Shown: positions 7,868-15,640 of the stretch, one piece after another
Layout of the letters: every line of letters begins with the position of its first letter
Position numbering within the stretch: position 1 is the stretch's first letter
Assembly (NCBI RefSeq): GCF_019308285.1
Contig: NZ_WWEM01000013.1
Span: 1-64,000, forward strand
Reading direction: 5' to 3'
Length of the DNA stretch: 64,000 nucleotides
Source: Flavobacterium quisquiliarum
Lineage (GTDB): Bacteria > Bacteroidota > Bacteroidia > Flavobacteriales > Flavobacteriaceae
Made by a program: the position numbers and the translations under genes
Notes under the pieces: generated by a model
Seen by the model: the letters and a program-made list of their open reading frames with translations, nothing else
What the model was told of the DNA's origin: nothing
The model's database searches: none

Positions 7868-10027
7868 CTACAAGTTCTTCAACTGATTCTCATTTTTATT
7901 CTGGCTGATCGTCCAAAAGAAACCAACGAAGAAAAATCGATCTGCAGTTGGCACTACGGCTTGTCTTTGATAAACTCCACTTGCGTCTGGTGTTTTTGCG
8001 TAATCGTAACCAAAAACATTCTGAGTTCCTAAAATGTTTGACACTGAGAAATAAAGGATTTTTTGAGTTGTCAATAAATACGCCCAGTTAAAACTTAAAC
8101 TATTGTATGATTTTGTTTTTCCGCTCATAAATTGCGTTTGGTTTGGATCATTGTATGGACGTCCTGAACTGAAACTATTGGTAAATCCTACTTGTGATTT
8201 CCAATCTGTAATAAAATATTTCGTTACAACCGACAAACTATGATTTGCAATAAAACTTGGAGTTGCCATCGTTGGGAAATTTTTATATTGTCTTTCTGAA
8301 TCAATATAAGAATACGAAATCCAATATTCTAAGTTTTTATACAGATTGCTGTCTCTCCAAAGCAAATCAAATCCTTTTGCGTAACCTGATCCATTGTTAT
8401 TGAAAACAGAATTGTACTGAATATCTTGTGTATCATATTGAACTAAGTTGCTGTAATCTTTGTAATATAACTCTGTTCTAAGCAATTGTCCAGGTCTTGT
8501 AAATGTATAGTTGAAAATATAGTGTCTTGCTTTTTCGCTTTCAAACTGATGGTATTTTGAATATTTAATATAATCAACCACAGGCGTTTGAGTAAAATCT
8601 CCGTAAGCAAATGAGAACTGACTGCTTTTTGAAGCTTTAAATCCTAATGAAGCTCTCGGCGCAATATTGTTTTCGTTTAATAAACTGTTGTTTGAATATC
8701 TTAAACCAACTTTTAAAGCTAGGTTTTTAGAAAAAGCAATATCGCCTTCAGCATAACTTGCAAAAATATTAGAGTCGTATCCGTTTGCTCCATTGATAGA
8801 AACATTGTCATCAAAATTTTGATTGTATTTTGTAATGAAATAATCGCTACCAAAAGACAATCTGAAGTAATTAGAAACCTTTTTTGATAATTTCAATTTT
8901 AACTGCGCTGCATTTTCATCACTGTCAACATCAGTAATATCATACTTCAGTTTATTTTTACTATAACCGTAACTGATTCCAGATGTTAGCTGCCAGCCAG
9001 TTCCAATTGTTCCTTTATATGAAGAATTCAGATAAAAGTTGTTATTGTTCATATCAGTTCTAATCGGATTTTCGAAATTGATATTTTTCTGATTTAAATC
9101 GAATTTTTCTGAATCGAAAGAAGCATATAATTTAAAAATTCCGTTTGTGAATTTATATCTGTAAACCGTTTCACCTCCAAGTGATTGATACGGATTATTC
9201 CAATCTACATTCTGAGGAATAACGGCTTGGTAAGGAGCTAAATTAATATAGGCCATGTTCACACTCAAAGAACTCTTTTTCCATTTCTGCGTATTTCCTA
9301 AACTCAATCCAACCGTCATTAATCCAATATCTGTTTTTTCGTGATCCTCTTCATCATTCGTATTCAAAAGCAAAACACTTGATAACGCTTCACCATATTC
9401 AGCTGAATAACCTCCGGTAGAAAAAGCCATACCGCTAAATAACATTGGTGAAAAACGGCTTCGAGTTGGTAAATTATTCGTTGTCGCTCCATACGGCTGC
9501 GCTACACGAATTCCATCTACAAAAGTCTGAGTTTCGCTGGCTTCCCCTCCACGTACAAACAAACGTCCGTCTTCACCAACCGTTTGCGTTCCTGGAAGCG
9601 TTTGCAGTGTTGCGACAATATTTCCATTCGAGCCTGCTGTTGTAAGAATGTCTAAAGGTTTTAAAACCGAAACTCTTGCTTTTTCACCAGATTCTAATGT
9701 TCCTGCTGTGATTACAACAGCATCAAGAGCATTCATATTTTCTCTTAATTTTACTGTTTGATCTTTAAAATTAGTAACATCGATTTCTTTCTTATAGGTT
9801 TCGAAAAGTAAAAAGCTTATTACTATAAACTGATTTCCTTCTGCGGTTGTCTCAAAAGAAAATTCTCCAGTTTCAGAACTTGTTGCTCCATCATAAGTTC
9901 CATCAATGTAAATATTTGCACCTGCAACTGGTTTACCTTTTTGGTCTGTAACTTTTCCCGAAATAATATTTTGAGCAAAAGTAAAAGTGCTTAACAATAA
10001 TAAAATAAAAGTAATTCTGGTTTTCAT
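7868..10027 (-). CDS. TonB-dependent receptor with carboxypeptidase-D-like N-terminal domain
   Basis: An outer membrane receptor of about 719 residues. After the signal peptide (MKTRITFILLLLSTFTFAQ) comes a beta-sandwich CarboxypepD_reg-like domain (ISGKVTDQKGKPVAGANIYI), then a plug (GSNGNIVATLQTLPGTQTVGEDGRLFVRGGEASETQTFVDG) and a beta-barrel. I chose the ATG at 10027, where the signal peptide begins, over one 24 bases upstream. No SusD lies beside it, so it is not a SusC-type glycan importer; the substrate (siderophore, cofactor, metal or other) cannot be told. A promoter-like TACATTTG lies just upstream. Confidence 0.9.
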   Translation of the reverse strand: MKTRITFILLLLSTFTFAQNIISGKVTDQKGKPVAGANIYIDGTYDGATSSETGEFSFETTAEGNQFIVISFLLFETYKKEIDVTNFKDQTVKLRENMNALDAVVITAGTLESGEKARVSVLKPLDILTTAGSNGNIVATLQTLPGTQTVGEDGRLFVRGGEASETQTFVDGIRVAQPYGATTNNLPTRSRFSPMLFSGMAFSTGGYSAEYGEALSSVLLLNTNDEEDHEKTDIGLMTVGLSLGNTQKWKKSSLSVNMAYINLAPYQAVIPQNVDWNNPYQSLGGETVYRYKFTNGIFKLYASFDSEKFDLNQKNINFENPIRTDMNNNNFYLNSSYKGTIGTGWQLTSGISYGYSKNKLKYDITDVDSDENAAQLKLKLSKKVSNYFRLSFGSDYFITKYNQNFDDNVSINGANGYDSNIFASYAEGDIAFSKNLALKVGLRYSNNSLLNENNIAPRASLGFKASKSSQFSFAYGDFTQTPVVDYIKYSKYHQFESEKARHYIFNYTFTRPGQLLRTELYYKDYSNLVQYDTQDIQYNSVFNNNGSGYAKGFDLLWRDSNLYKNLEYWISYSYIDSERQYKNFPTMATPSFIANHSLSVVTKYFITDWKSQVGFTNSFSSGRPYNDPNQTQFMSGKTKSYNSLSFNWAYLLTTQKILYFSVSNILGTQNVFGYDYAKTPDASGVYQRQAVVPTADRFFFVGFFWTISQNKNENQLKNL

Positions 10028-10049
10028 GATTATTGGTTTTTGATGAAGC

Positions 10050-10057
10050 AAATGTAT
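10050..10057 (-). promoter_or_regulatory. Promoter -7 box of the TonB-dependent receptor gene
   Basis: On the minus strand TACATTTG matches the Flavobacterium -7 consensus TAnnTTTG, about 22 bases upstream of the start codon. The -33 element is weak (TTT instead of TTG), so confidence is moderate. Confidence 0.45.
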
Positions 10058-10166
10058 TTTAACAATTCCTGTTAAAAAATATATAATAACCCAATTGTAG
10101 ATTTTCGAGGATGAGTTGTAAATACCAAAATTTGTATCTTAGCTAGGAATTCCAAAATCATCATAT

Positions 10167-10631
10167 ATGTCAGAAAGCAAACGAATTTCGAATCTATATC
10201 AATCCATTTATAATGGAAATCCTTGGCTGGAAGTTAATCTGGCTAATACCTTAAAAAATGTAACGGCAGAACAAGCTTATAAAAAAGCAAACCCAAATCT
10301 AAACACGATTTGGGAAATTGTGAATCATTTGATACAATGGAGAAGAAACATTCTGGAACGCATGCAAGGCGAAGTAATCGTAACTCCGGATCATAATTAT
10401 TTTGTTCCTGTTTTAGATCCTTCTGAAGCTGCCTGGGCGCAATCGCTTCAAACATTGGCAAAATCACAAGAATCTTGGAGTACTTTTTTTGAAAGTTTTA
10501 ATGATGAAGATTTAGCGAAAATCTATGTCAATAACGGTCATACCTATTACGAGCATATTCATGGGATTATTCAGCATGACGTGTATCATTTAGGGCAGAT
10601 TGTTATTTTGAAGAAGTTATTAAACACATAA
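10167..10631 (+). CDS. DinB/YfiT-like four-helix metal-binding protein
   Basis: A 154-residue cytoplasmic protein with the DinB-like layout: histidine in IWEIVNHLIQWRR (about residue 51) and the C-terminal pair in HDVYHLGQIVILKK. These three histidines bind a divalent metal in the family. DinB-like proteins include thiol transferases and many members of unknown function. It is followed after four bases by the YciI-like gene, so the two, and probably the next two genes, form an operon. Confidence 0.82.
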   Translation: MSESKRISNLYQSIYNGNPWLEVNLANTLKNVTAEQAYKKANPNLNTIWEIVNHLIQWRRNILERMQGEVIVTPDHNYFVPVLDPSEAAWAQSLQTLAKSQESWSTFFESFNDEDLAKIYVNNGHTYYEHIHGIIQHDVYHLGQIVILKKLLNT

Positions 10632-10635
10632 TATT

Positions 10636-11094
10636 ATGAAAAACGCTGTTTTCTTTTTAGCTTTTTTATTCTTCCATACAATTGGTTTCTCACAGGAAAC
10701 TGAAATAAAATATGATGAAAAGTTGGCAAAGTCACTAAATGCTGATGAATACGGAATGAAGAAATATGTTTTCTGTCTTTTGAAATCGGGAAACAATACA
10801 ACCGCATCAAAAGAAGAACGCAAAAAATTGTTTGAAGGTCATATGGCTAACATTGGTAAATTAGCCAAAGAAGGAAAACTTGCTTTAGCTGGGCCTTTTA
10901 TGGAAAACGACCGAAATTATAGAGGTATTTATATTTTTAATGTCGAAACTGTAGAAGAAGCAAAAAAACTAGTAGAAACAGATCCAGCCATTAAAGCCAA
11001 TTTACTCGAACCCGAATTAACGCCTTGGTATTGCTCTGCTGCTTTACAGGAAATTCCGAAAATGCACGATAAAATTGCCAAGACGAAAATGTAA
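10636..11094 (+). CDS. Exported YciI-like (dimeric alpha-beta barrel) protein
   Basis: A 152-residue protein with a signal peptide (MKNAVFFLAFLFFHTIGFSQ) followed by a YciI-related domain from about residue 45: KKYVFCLLKSG, FEGHMANIGKLAKEGKLALAGPF, GIYIFNVETVEEAKKLVETDPAI. The histidine in GHMANI matches the conserved family histidine. Most YciI proteins are cytoplasmic, so export is somewhat unusual. The activity is unknown. Three bases separate it from the acetyltransferase gene. Confidence 0.82.
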   Translation: MKNAVFFLAFLFFHTIGFSQETEIKYDEKLAKSLNADEYGMKKYVFCLLKSGNNTTASKEERKKLFEGHMANIGKLAKEGKLALAGPFMENDRNYRGIYIFNVETVEEAKKLVETDPAIKANLLEPELTPWYCSAALQEIPKMHDKIAKTKM

Positions 11095-11097
11095 AAT

Positions 11098-11673
11098 ATG
11101 AAAACAGAAAAAGAAAAAATGATCTCTGGCGAATATTACAACGCCTTTGATCCAGAATTAGTAAAAGGCCGTCGAACAGCCAAAAATCTTTTGCATAGTT
11201 TGAATGTAAAAGAATATAGAGTTACCAAAAAAGCCAAAGAAATTTTAAAAGAACTTATTCCAAATGCTGGAGCAGGACTTTATATCGAACCTCCTTTTCA
11301 TTGTGATTATGGTTATAATATTTTCTGTGGAGACAATGTTTATTTTAATGTAAATTGTGTTGTTTTAGACTGTGCACCTGTAACTATTGGTTCGAATGTA
11401 TTCATTGCGCCGAATGTTCAAATCTATACCGCTTCGCATCCGCTTGACGCTGAATTAAGAAAAACACTCGAAAATGCTTATCCTGTTACCATCGGAGACG
11501 ATTGCTGGATTGGAGGCAATTCGGTTATCTGCCCTGGCGTTACAATTGGAAAAGGCTGTGTTATTGGAGCTGGCTCTGTTGTAACAAAAGATATTCCGGA
11601 CAATTCGCTTGCTGTTGGAAATCCAGCTAAAGTTATTCAAAAATTAAATCAAGAACCTGAATCCAAATCATAA
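11098..11673 (+). CDS. Sugar O-acetyltransferase, maltose/galactoside acetyltransferase type
   Basis: A 191-residue acetyl-CoA-dependent hexapeptide-repeat acetyltransferase. The N-terminal Mac domain reads MISGEYYNAFDPELVKGR; the left-handed beta-helix covers about residues 60-180 with repeats such as PVTIGDDCWIGGNSVICPGVTIGKGCVIGAGSVV. The catalytic histidine is in TASHPLD near residue 116. Length and motifs fit the Maa/LacA group. The stop overlaps the next start (TAATG), showing coupling with the VOC gene. The natural acceptor sugar is not predictable. Confidence 0.92.
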   Translation: MKTEKEKMISGEYYNAFDPELVKGRRTAKNLLHSLNVKEYRVTKKAKEILKELIPNAGAGLYIEPPFHCDYGYNIFCGDNVYFNVNCVVLDCAPVTIGSNVFIAPNVQIYTASHPLDAELRKTLENAYPVTIGDDCWIGGNSVICPGVTIGKGCVIGAGSVVTKDIPDNSLAVGNPAKVIQKLNQEPESKS

Positions 11674-12062
11674 TGCTTACTCTCAACAAAGTTCATCATA
11701 TCGCCATTTTATGTTCCGACTACGAAAAATCGAAATATTTCTACACTCAGATTTTGGGTCTTACTATTATTAGAGAAATTTATCGCGAAGAACGTCAGTC
11801 TTATAAATTAGATTTGGCTTTAAATGGTTCTTATGTGGTTGAATTATTCTCGTTTCCTAATCCGCCAAAAAGACCTTCAAGACCTGAAGCAGTTGGGTTG
11901 CGTCATTTGGCTTTTGAAGTGATCAATCTGGAAGAAACCATTGCTTTTTTAACTTCCAAAAACATAGAATCAGAACCCATTAGAATTGATGAAACAACCG
12001 AAAAACGTTTCACTTTTATTGCTGATCCTGATTTACTGCCGATTGAGTTTTATGAGAGATAA
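11673..12062 (+). CDS. VOC (glyoxalase-fold) protein, YaeR/GloA2-like
   Basis: A 129-residue protein with two beta-alpha-beta-beta-beta modules: VHHIAILCSDYEKSKYFYTQILG at the N-terminus and GLRHLAFEVINLEETIAFL in the second half. The metal-binding positions H9, E57 region (VVELFSFP), H in LRHLAF and the terminal E in LPIEFYER are present. Known relatives are glyoxalase-I-like but the substrate is often unknown. It overlaps the acetyltransferase gene by one base and probably ends that operon. Confidence 0.87.
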   Translation: MLTLNKVHHIAILCSDYEKSKYFYTQILGLTIIREIYREERQSYKLDLALNGSYVVELFSFPNPPKRPSRPEAVGLRHLAFEVINLEETIAFLTSKNIESEPIRIDETTEKRFTFIADPDLLPIEFYER

Positions 12063-12406
12063 GTTTTTTTTGCCACGAAGGCGCTAAGTCACAAAGTTTT
12101 TTTTTGGTAGCCACCAATTAAAAAGATTCAAAGTTTATCTCTCGCAGATTTGGCAGATTATGGAGATTATTTTTTTCTTTTTTTATCAAATCTGCTCAAT
12201 CTTCCAAATCTGCAAGAAAAAAATTTTGCTTTTCTGCGACTTTGCCAGATTCATTCACAACGTCATGCTCATGGAAACATATTGAGCGAATTTTCTTCTT
12301 TATATCGATTTTAACACACTAAAATCAAGATTTCCTATAAAAAACCGAATTTGATGCTTAATTTTGTGATCCGCATAAAAAAAGTGCGATTTCAAATTTA
12401 CTTCTG
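12063..12406. repeat. 344-bp intergenic region with palindromic repeats
   Basis: No gene is visible. Near 12070-12110 lies GCCACGAAGGCGCTAAGTCACAAAG, related to the dispersed families. A separate hairpin (family F) has arms at 12142-12168 and 12189-12215 (22 of 27 paired), built on GCAGATTTGGCAGATT. A TAATTTTG at 12359-12366 matches the -7 consensus and is a candidate promoter for the ClC gene. Confidence 0.65.
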
Positions 12407-13684
12407 ATGAACAAAACGGCGCAAATCAAAAAAAATCATCAATTCATTAAATTCCGAAAATTAGTTATTGTTTCTATTCTAATTGGCTTCCTTTCTGCCT
12501 TTCTCGGAATTTCACTAAAAAAAATAACCGAATATTACGAAGAAATCTTCTTTCACGAGGTATCGGTTCATCCAGTATTCTACATTATTTTTCCAGTTTT
12601 TGGATTATCTGTAATTTATTTTCTGAGACAGTATCTTTTCAAGAAAAAAGAAAATAAAGGAATTAAAGAAGTTTTTGAAAGTACACAGACTAAAAAAAAT
12701 CTTCCCTCTTATAAAATTCCATCTCACTTTATAAATGGATTATTAACCGTTATTTTCGGAGGTTCAACAGGAATCGAAGTTTCGACAGTAGTAGCTACAG
12801 CAACAATTGGTTCTGTTGCGCATGAAAAAGAAAATGTTTTCCGTCAATACAAAACCGAATTAATTTGTGCGGGAGTTGCTGCGGGAGTTACAGCACTTTT
12901 CAGCAGTCCGATTGCGGGAATTTTATTTGCTTTTGAAGTAATTTCCAGAAAAGTGACTCGTGCCTTTATTATCTCAAATGTAATTGCAGTTTCGATTGCA
13001 TTTGGTTTACTGACCATTTTAAAAGAAGAGCCTTTATTTGCCGTATCTGTTACAACTTGGCACTTAAAAGCAATTCCGTACTTTATTCTTTTGGGAATTT
13101 TAGCAGGTATGAATTCGGTTTATTTGACTAAATGTGTTTTATTCATCAAATCACAATTCGGAAAAATTGATACCCATTATTATAAAATCATTATTGGATC
13201 AGCTGTTTTAAGTATTTCGTTATTCTTTTTTCCTCAATTATATGGAGAAGGATATCATGCTATCAAAGGGATTTTCGGCAGTTCAAGTCAGCTTCCGTTA
13301 ACCATAACTTTAGCACTTACTTTTATTGCAATATTGATCTTAAAACCAATTGTAACTTCAATTACACTGGCATCAGGAGGCGACGGAGGTGTTTTTGCGC
13401 CAAGTTTGTTTATCGGTGCTTTTTTAGGATTGCTATTAGCTTCTATCTTAAACAGCTTCTTTCATGTCAATGTAATTCCTGTAAATTTTATGATTATCGG
13501 AATGGCCGCAGTTTTAAGCGCCAGCATTCACGCTCCATTTACAGCCATCTTTTTAGTATGTGGTTTAACAAATGATTATACTTTGTTTTTACCCATTTTG
13601 GTAGTTTGTTTAATTTCAAAATATACAGCAAAAACAATTTATCCATATACCGTATACAGTTACGCTCCAAGCTTGACGAAATAA
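12407..13684 (+). CDS. ClC family chloride channel/transporter, atypical selectivity motifs
   Basis: A 425-residue inner membrane protein with about ten hydrophobic helices and the ClC fold signatures. GGDGGVFAPSLFIGA near residue 323 is the GxFxP anion-binding motif. The motif normally read as GREGP is here GSTGIEVS, near residue 118, so the external gating glutamate is replaced by threonine; the first GSGIP-like motif is also altered (NKGIKEVFE). There is no C-terminal CBS pair. Loss of the gating glutamate suggests channel-like or uncoupled transport, as an inference from studied ClC proteins. A family A repeat follows. Confidence 0.85.
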   Translation: MNKTAQIKKNHQFIKFRKLVIVSILIGFLSAFLGISLKKITEYYEEIFFHEVSVHPVFYIIFPVFGLSVIYFLRQYLFKKKENKGIKEVFESTQTKKNLPSYKIPSHFINGLLTVIFGGSTGIEVSTVVATATIGSVAHEKENVFRQYKTELICAGVAAGVTALFSSPIAGILFAFEVISRKVTRAFIISNVIAVSIAFGLLTILKEEPLFAVSVTTWHLKAIPYFILLGILAGMNSVYLTKCVLFIKSQFGKIDTHYYKIIIGSAVLSISLFFFPQLYGEGYHAIKGIFGSSSQLPLTITLALTFIAILILKPIVTSITLASGGDGGVFAPSLFIGAFLGLLLASILNSFFHVNVIPVNFMIIGMAAVLSASIHAPFTAIFLVCGLTNDYTLFLPILVVCLISKYTAKTIYPYTVYSYAPSLTK

Positions 13685-13693
13685 TTTTTTTTC

Positions 13694-13752
13694 GCCACAA
13701 ATTCACTAATTTCTCTAATATGTTTTGCGTAAAAAATTCGTGAATTCGTGGC
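13694..13752. repeat. Family A palindromic repeat overlapping a possible GTG start
   Basis: Left arm GCCACAAATTCACTAATT at 13694-13711 pairs with right arm AATTCGTGAATTCGTGGC at 13735-13752 (16 of 18). The right arm contains GTG at 13748, which is in frame with the HPP gene. Confidence 0.85.
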
Positions 13753-13780
13753 TAATAATACCACAATTGAATATCAAATT

Positions 13781-14383
13781 ATGCCAACTCAAAAATTAAA
13801 AAGAAGCTATCGCAAAACACGTTATATTCTTTATAAAGAAACTTTAATTGATTATAAAGAACATTTTTGGTCGTTTTTAGGATCTTTTGTTGGAATTGGA
13901 ATTTTGGCTTATTTAGAAGCTTCTCATTTTTCAGGAAGTGATGTTGTATATTTGATTGGTTCTTTTGGAGCATCCAGCGTTTTGGTTTACGGAATTATCC
14001 AGAGTCCTTTTTCACAGCCAAGAAATTTAATTGGAGGGCATTTAATTTCAGCTATTATAGGTGTTACCATAAATAAACTTGTTCCAGATATTGTTTGGAT
14101 TTCTGCTCCATTGGCAGTTTCGCTTTCTATTATTTTTATGCAGATTACCAAAACACTCCATCCGCCAGGAGGCGCAACGGCCTTAATTGCCGTTACAGGT
14201 TCTGCACAAATAAAAGGTTTAGGTTATATGTATGTAATTTCACCAGTATTGGTTGGCGTACTTATATTATTTGTAACCGCTTTGATTTTTAACAATATGA
14301 CGTCAAGTAGAAGTTATCCGAGTCATAGCACTTATCACAAACATTATCATAAAATTAGGAAGAGACTGACTGGAAAATCCTAA
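13781..14383 (+). CDS. HPP family membrane protein
   Basis: A membrane protein of about 200 residues with four hydrophobic helices and the family signature HPPGGATALIAV near residue 135. In characterised relatives HPP proteins carry nitrite or other small anions in plastids and cyanobacteria; here the substrate is unknown. I chose the ATG at 13781, giving MPTQKLKRSYRKTRY; an in-frame GTG at 13748 lies inside the family A repeat and would add eleven residues. It follows the ClC gene by less than 100 bases on the same strand, so anion transport is a shared theme. Confidence 0.85.
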   Translation: MPTQKLKRSYRKTRYILYKETLIDYKEHFWSFLGSFVGIGILAYLEASHFSGSDVVYLIGSFGASSVLVYGIIQSPFSQPRNLIGGHLISAIIGVTINKLVPDIVWISAPLAVSLSIIFMQITKTLHPPGGATALIAVTGSAQIKGLGYMYVISPVLVGVLILFVTALIFNNMTSSRSYPSHSTYHKHYHKIRKRLTGKS

Positions 14384-14397
14384 TGAGATTTCCAATT

Positions 14398-14475
14398 CCT
14401 GCAAAGTTTTCAAAACTTTGTAGGTATAACTTGAAATACAAATGCAAACCTACAAAGTTTTGAAAATCTTGCAGG
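14398..14475. repeat. Family C palindromic repeat
   Basis: Arms at 14398-14425 and 14448-14475 pair at 26 of 28 positions around a 22-base loop. The unit contains TGCAAAGTTTTCAAAACTTTG. It lies downstream of the HPP gene and could also end its transcript, but lacks a T-run. Confidence 0.8.
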
Positions 14476-14565
14476 AGCGCCAGCTAAATAAACTACAGTA
14501 AATCAAAAGATTAAAATCTTTTCAACAAATCGTAATTCAAAATTCGTATTTCGTTTTTTATATTT

Positions 14566-14573
14566 TACCTTTG
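14566..14573 (+). promoter_or_regulatory. Promoter -7 box before the pRiA4b ORF-3-like gene
   Basis: TACCTTTG matches TAnnTTTG, about 23 bases upstream of the start codon. The -33 region is T-rich but has no clean TTG. Confidence 0.45.
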
Positions 14574-14596
14574 ACCTCTCAATAAAAACAAAGATT

Positions 14597-15139
14597 ATGG
14601 TTTATAAATTTAGAGTAATTCTAGACGCCGAAGAAGATATTTTTAGAGACATTGCTATTCTTGAGGAAGATACTCTTGAGGATTTACACAATGCAATCTT
14701 CAACGCTTTTGGCTTTGACGGCTCAGAAGTGGCTTCATTTTATACTTGCGATGATACTTGGAATCAAGAAGATGAAATTCCGCTTTTTGATACAGGAGAT
14801 GTTCCTGGCGAAATAAGAACCATGAACGACTATCCGTTATCTAGTATCTTAGATAAAGAAAACACAAAAATTATCTACGTTTACGATTTCATCAGTATGT
14901 GGACTTTCTTAGTAGAATTGGCTGCTGTTGAAGATGAAGCTGTAGGAGCAACTTATCCTGAAACGTTATTTTCTCACGGAGAAATGCCTTCAGACGCTAT
15001 CGAAAAAAACTTCGAAGCCGATGATATGCACAACGACATCTACGGAGAATTTGAAGACGACCTAGACGAAGATGATCTTGATATGTTCGAAGGCGATGAC
15101 AGCTTCGAAGATTATGGATTTGAGGAGAATTGGAACTGA
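14597..15139 (+). CDS. Plasmid pRiA4b ORF-3-like (IS1096 passenger TnpR-type) protein
   Basis: A 180-residue acidic protein. The first 120 residues match the pRiA4b ORF-3-like fold (YKFRVILDAEEDIFRDIAI, LEDLHNAIFNAFGFDGSEVASFY, YVYDFISMWTFLVEL). The last 40 residues are extremely acidic (DLDEDDLDMFEGDDSFEDYGFE), which suggests interaction with a basic partner. Despite the family name there is no transposase nearby. It is chromosomal, conserved-looking and of unknown function. Confidence 0.78.
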   Translation: MVYKFRVILDAEEDIFRDIAILEEDTLEDLHNAIFNAFGFDGSEVASFYTCDDTWNQEDEIPLFDTGDVPGEIRTMNDYPLSSILDKENTKIIYVYDFISMWTFLVELAAVEDEAVGATYPETLFSHGEMPSDAIEKNFEADDMHNDIYGEFEDDLDEDDLDMFEGDDSFEDYGFEENWN

Positions 15140-15143
15140 CATT

Positions 15144-15184
15144 AGTTACTAAGATACTGAGACGCTAAGATTCTAAGTTTTTTT
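15144..15184. repeat. Family B left arm of the inverted repeat around the four-helix-bundle gene
   Basis: This 41-base arm is the inverted repeat of 15593-15633: 34 of 41 positions pair, and the 20 inner bases, CTAAGATTCTAAGTTTTTTT, pair perfectly. It starts five bases after the stop codon of the upstream gene. Confidence 0.88.
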
Positions 15185-15234
15185 ATTTTGAGAGTTTTTT
15201 CTTATTTTTAAATCTAATTTTAAAAGTAAAAAAA

Positions 15235-15594
15235 ATGAGTCATTTTAGAAAAATCTTAGTTTGGCAGAAATCAATATCCTTAGTTACCAAAATTTACAAA
15301 ACAACAAGTACATTTCCTAAAGAAGAAATGTTTGGATTAACTTCACAGATACGTCGAAGTTCAGTTTCAATTCCGAGCAATATTGCGGAAGGATCAGGTA
15401 GAGAAACCACTAAAGATTTTTTACGATTTTTATATATTTCTCTTGGTTCCGTATTTGAGATGCAGACTCAACTCGAAATTGCAAAAAATATTATTTATAT
15501 AAACGAAGAAGAATTTAACCTTTTATATGAGGATAGTCGAGAGATCGAAAGAATGTTAGCGTCATTAATCAGAAAATTAAAAGACAGTAACTAA
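15235..15594 (+). CDS. Four-helix-bundle protein, 23S rRNA intervening-sequence (S23/IVP) family
   Basis: A 119-residue helical protein with the family pattern: FRKILVWQKSISLVTKIYKTT, FPKEEMFGLTSQIRRSSVSIPSNIAEGSGR, FLRFLYISLGSVFEMQTQLEIA. Homologues are encoded inside intervening sequences of 23S rRNA genes in spirochaetes and others, and elsewhere as stand-alone genes or as the Avd accessory protein of diversity-generating retroelements; they bind nucleic acid through a basic surface. No rRNA or reverse transcriptase is present here. The gene is enclosed by 41-bp inverted repeats whose right arm overlaps its stop codon and ends seven bases before the next gene. Confidence 0.88.
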   Translation: MSHFRKILVWQKSISLVTKIYKTTSTFPKEEMFGLTSQIRRSSVSIPSNIAEGSGRETTKDFLRFLYISLGSVFEMQTQLEIAKNIIYINEEEFNLLYEDSREIERMLASLIRKLKDSN

Positions 15595-15633
15595 AAAAAC
15601 TTAGAATCTTAGAAACTTAGAATCTCAGCAACT
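15593..15633. repeat. Family B right arm of the inverted repeat around the four-helix-bundle gene
   Basis: Reverse complement of 15144-15184 with seven mismatches. It overlaps the last two bases of the stop codon of the four-helix-bundle gene and ends seven bases before the ATG of the nucleoid-associated protein gene, leaving no room for a separate promoter between them. Confidence 0.88.
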
Positions 15634-15640
15634 CAAAAAA

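Noticed and set aside
14597-15139. Reading the pRiA4b ORF-3-like gene as part of an insertion sequence because of its family name.
   Set aside because: No transposase, terminal inverted repeat or target duplication is seen around it; such genes are common as stand-alone chromosomal genes.
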